A DNA stretch of 6,981 bases. Source: Spirochaetaceae bacterium. GTDB taxonomy: Bacteria; Spirochaetota; Spirochaetia; Treponematales; Breznakiellaceae. Position 1 is the stretch's first letter. Every line of letters begins with the position of its first letter. Positions 6,095-6,981 of the stretch are shown here, piece after piece. The notes below the pieces were generated by a model. The model had not been told where the DNA came from, made no database searches, and saw nothing but the letters and a program-made list of their open reading frames with translations. The stretch spans positions 1 through 6,981 of the forward strand of contig JAIRTD010000111.1 in the NCBI GenBank assembly GCA_031255115.1. The letters are read 5' to 3'. The translations under genes and the position numbers were made by a program.

Positions 6095-6981
6095 ATGCAG
6101 GACGCTGATCTTATTATCATCGGGGCAGGACCGGCGGGGCTTAGCGCGGCCCAGTATGGGGCAAGGGCGAATCTCAAGGTTCTTCTCCTTGAACAGATGC
6201 TTGTGGGAGGACAGGCCCTCAACATAGACAGACTCGAAAACTATCCGGGCAACGCCACAGGTAAATCCGGGTTTGAACTGGTCCAGGATTTACAGGCCCA
6301 GGCAGAGGGATTTGGCGCCGTAATAATCAACGACGGCGTTCTTTCCATAGCCGGAGAAGAAGGCGGTTTTGCGCTTGGCCTGGCTTCGGGCAAAAGCCTC
6401 CGCGCCCCGGCGCTGATACTTGCTGCCGGCGCGCTTCCCCGTCTCCTCGGCGTTCCCGGCGAAGCGGAATTTTCAGGCCGGGGAGTGTCCTACTGCGCTA
6501 CCTGCGACGGCCCCTTCTTTAAGGGGAAGAAAGTGTTTGTCGCTGGCGGCGGGGATTCGGCCTGTCAGGAAGCGGAATACCTTGCCGGTCTTGCAGGCGA
6601 AGTGGTCATGGTTCACCGTAAAGAAAAATTCCGCGCCCAAAAGGCCCTTGCGGGCCGGGTTCTTCATAACGAAAAAATCAAACTTCGTTTCTGTTCCCGC
6701 ATCACCGAAATCAGGGGCGATAAAAAAGTCTCCGCCGTGCTTGTCGAGGACCTTAAAACCGGAACAAAAACCGAAGAACAGGCCGACGCGGTTTTTATCT
6801 TTGTAGGGTCCATACCCCAGAACGCTCTGGTTCCCAGCGCGGAAAAAGACGAAGCGGGTTATATTATCACCGGGCCTGACATGGCGTCTTCCATACCAGG
6901 TATCTTTGTCGCCGGGGACCTGCGTTCAAGCCCCTTCCGCCAGGTGGTAGTCGCCGCTGCCGAAGGCGCTATTGCGGCCCA
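6095..6981 (+). CDS. trxB: Thioredoxin reductase (3' end outside window)
   Basis: A flavoenzyme that passes electrons from NADPH through FAD to thioredoxin in the cytoplasm. 295 codons are visible with no stop. Bacterial TrxB is usually about 305-320 residues, so only the tail is missing. Motifs appear in order: FAD-binding GAGPAG (10-15), GGQ near the start of the substrate side, redox-active CATC (Cys134, Cys137, then Asp138), NADPH-binding GGGDSA (151-156), HRKEKFRA (174-181) as the NADPH phosphate-contacting segment, and the second FAD motif AGDLRSSPFRQVVVAAAEGAIAA near the end. This is the low-molecular-weight bacterial type. The ATG at 6095 is the only plausible start: upstream in frame there is no ATG, GTG or TTG before a TAG at 6032-6034. 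No Shine-Dalgarno precedes it. It seems separate from the upstream operon. Confidence 0.95.
   Translation, partial: MQDADLIIIGAGPAGLSAAQYGARANLKVLLLEQMLVGGQALNIDRLENYPGNATGKSGFELVQDLQAQAEGFGAVIINDGVLSIAGEEGGFALGLASGKSLRAPALILAAGALPRLLGVPGEAEFSGRGVSYCATCDGPFFKGKKVFVAGGGDSACQEAEYLAGLAGEVVMVHRKEKFRAQKALAGRVLHNEKIKLRFCSRITEIRGDKKVSAVLVEDLKTGTKTEEQADAVFIFVGSIPQNALVPSAEKDEAGYIITGPDMASSIPGIFVAGDLRSSPFRQVVVAAAEGAIAA

Noticed and set aside
6420..6806. A 128-residue open frame on the + strand
   Set aside because: It lies in a different frame inside trxB, which has all its motifs in the 6095 frame.

Overview
The window reads as ordinary chromosomal DNA from a diderm bacterium. It is moderately GC-rich, densely packed, and every gene I can support lies on the + strand. 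Gene style points to a spirochete, perhaps a Treponema relative: a large CHASE2 receptor-type adenylyl cyclase, a tiny secreted FecR protein, an outer-membrane-like barrel fused to a transglutaminase-like domain, and TPR proteins. This assignment is inference from gene content, with no rRNA or other marker to confirm it.

Layout. 1-1113 is the 3' part of a gene whose start lies outside the window. It encodes the end of a beta-sandwich, a transglutaminase-like fold that has lost its catalytic residues, and two TPRs. After 72 nt comes a small exported FecR-domain protein (1186-1584). Its stop overlaps by four bases the start of an 883-residue CHASE2 class III adenylyl cyclase (1581-4232). After another 72 nt comes an exported protein (4305-5921) with a predicted 8-stranded barrel, a beta-sandwich and a transglutaminase-like domain with Cys and His intact. 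A 173-nt gap (5922-6094) holds hairpins, palindromes and a good -10 box. The last gene, from 6095 off the right edge, is thioredoxin reductase trxB, which lacks only its final residues.

The first four genes look like one functional unit, probably an operon. The first and fourth are homologous over about 250 residues and flank the FecR/cyclase pair: one keeps Cys-His-Glu in the active-site positions, the other has Ala-Asp-Ser. A reasonable hypothesis is an envelope-sensing cAMP module. The cyclase's CHASE2 domain and the FecR protein would meet in the periplasm, and the catalytic and non-catalytic transglutaminase-fold proteins would process, bind or scaffold something there. No part of that wiring is proven by sequence. 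trxB appears to be a separate transcription unit, possibly leaderless.

No mobile element, CRISPR array, tRNA or rRNA is visible, and there is no gene-free stretch over 300 bases.
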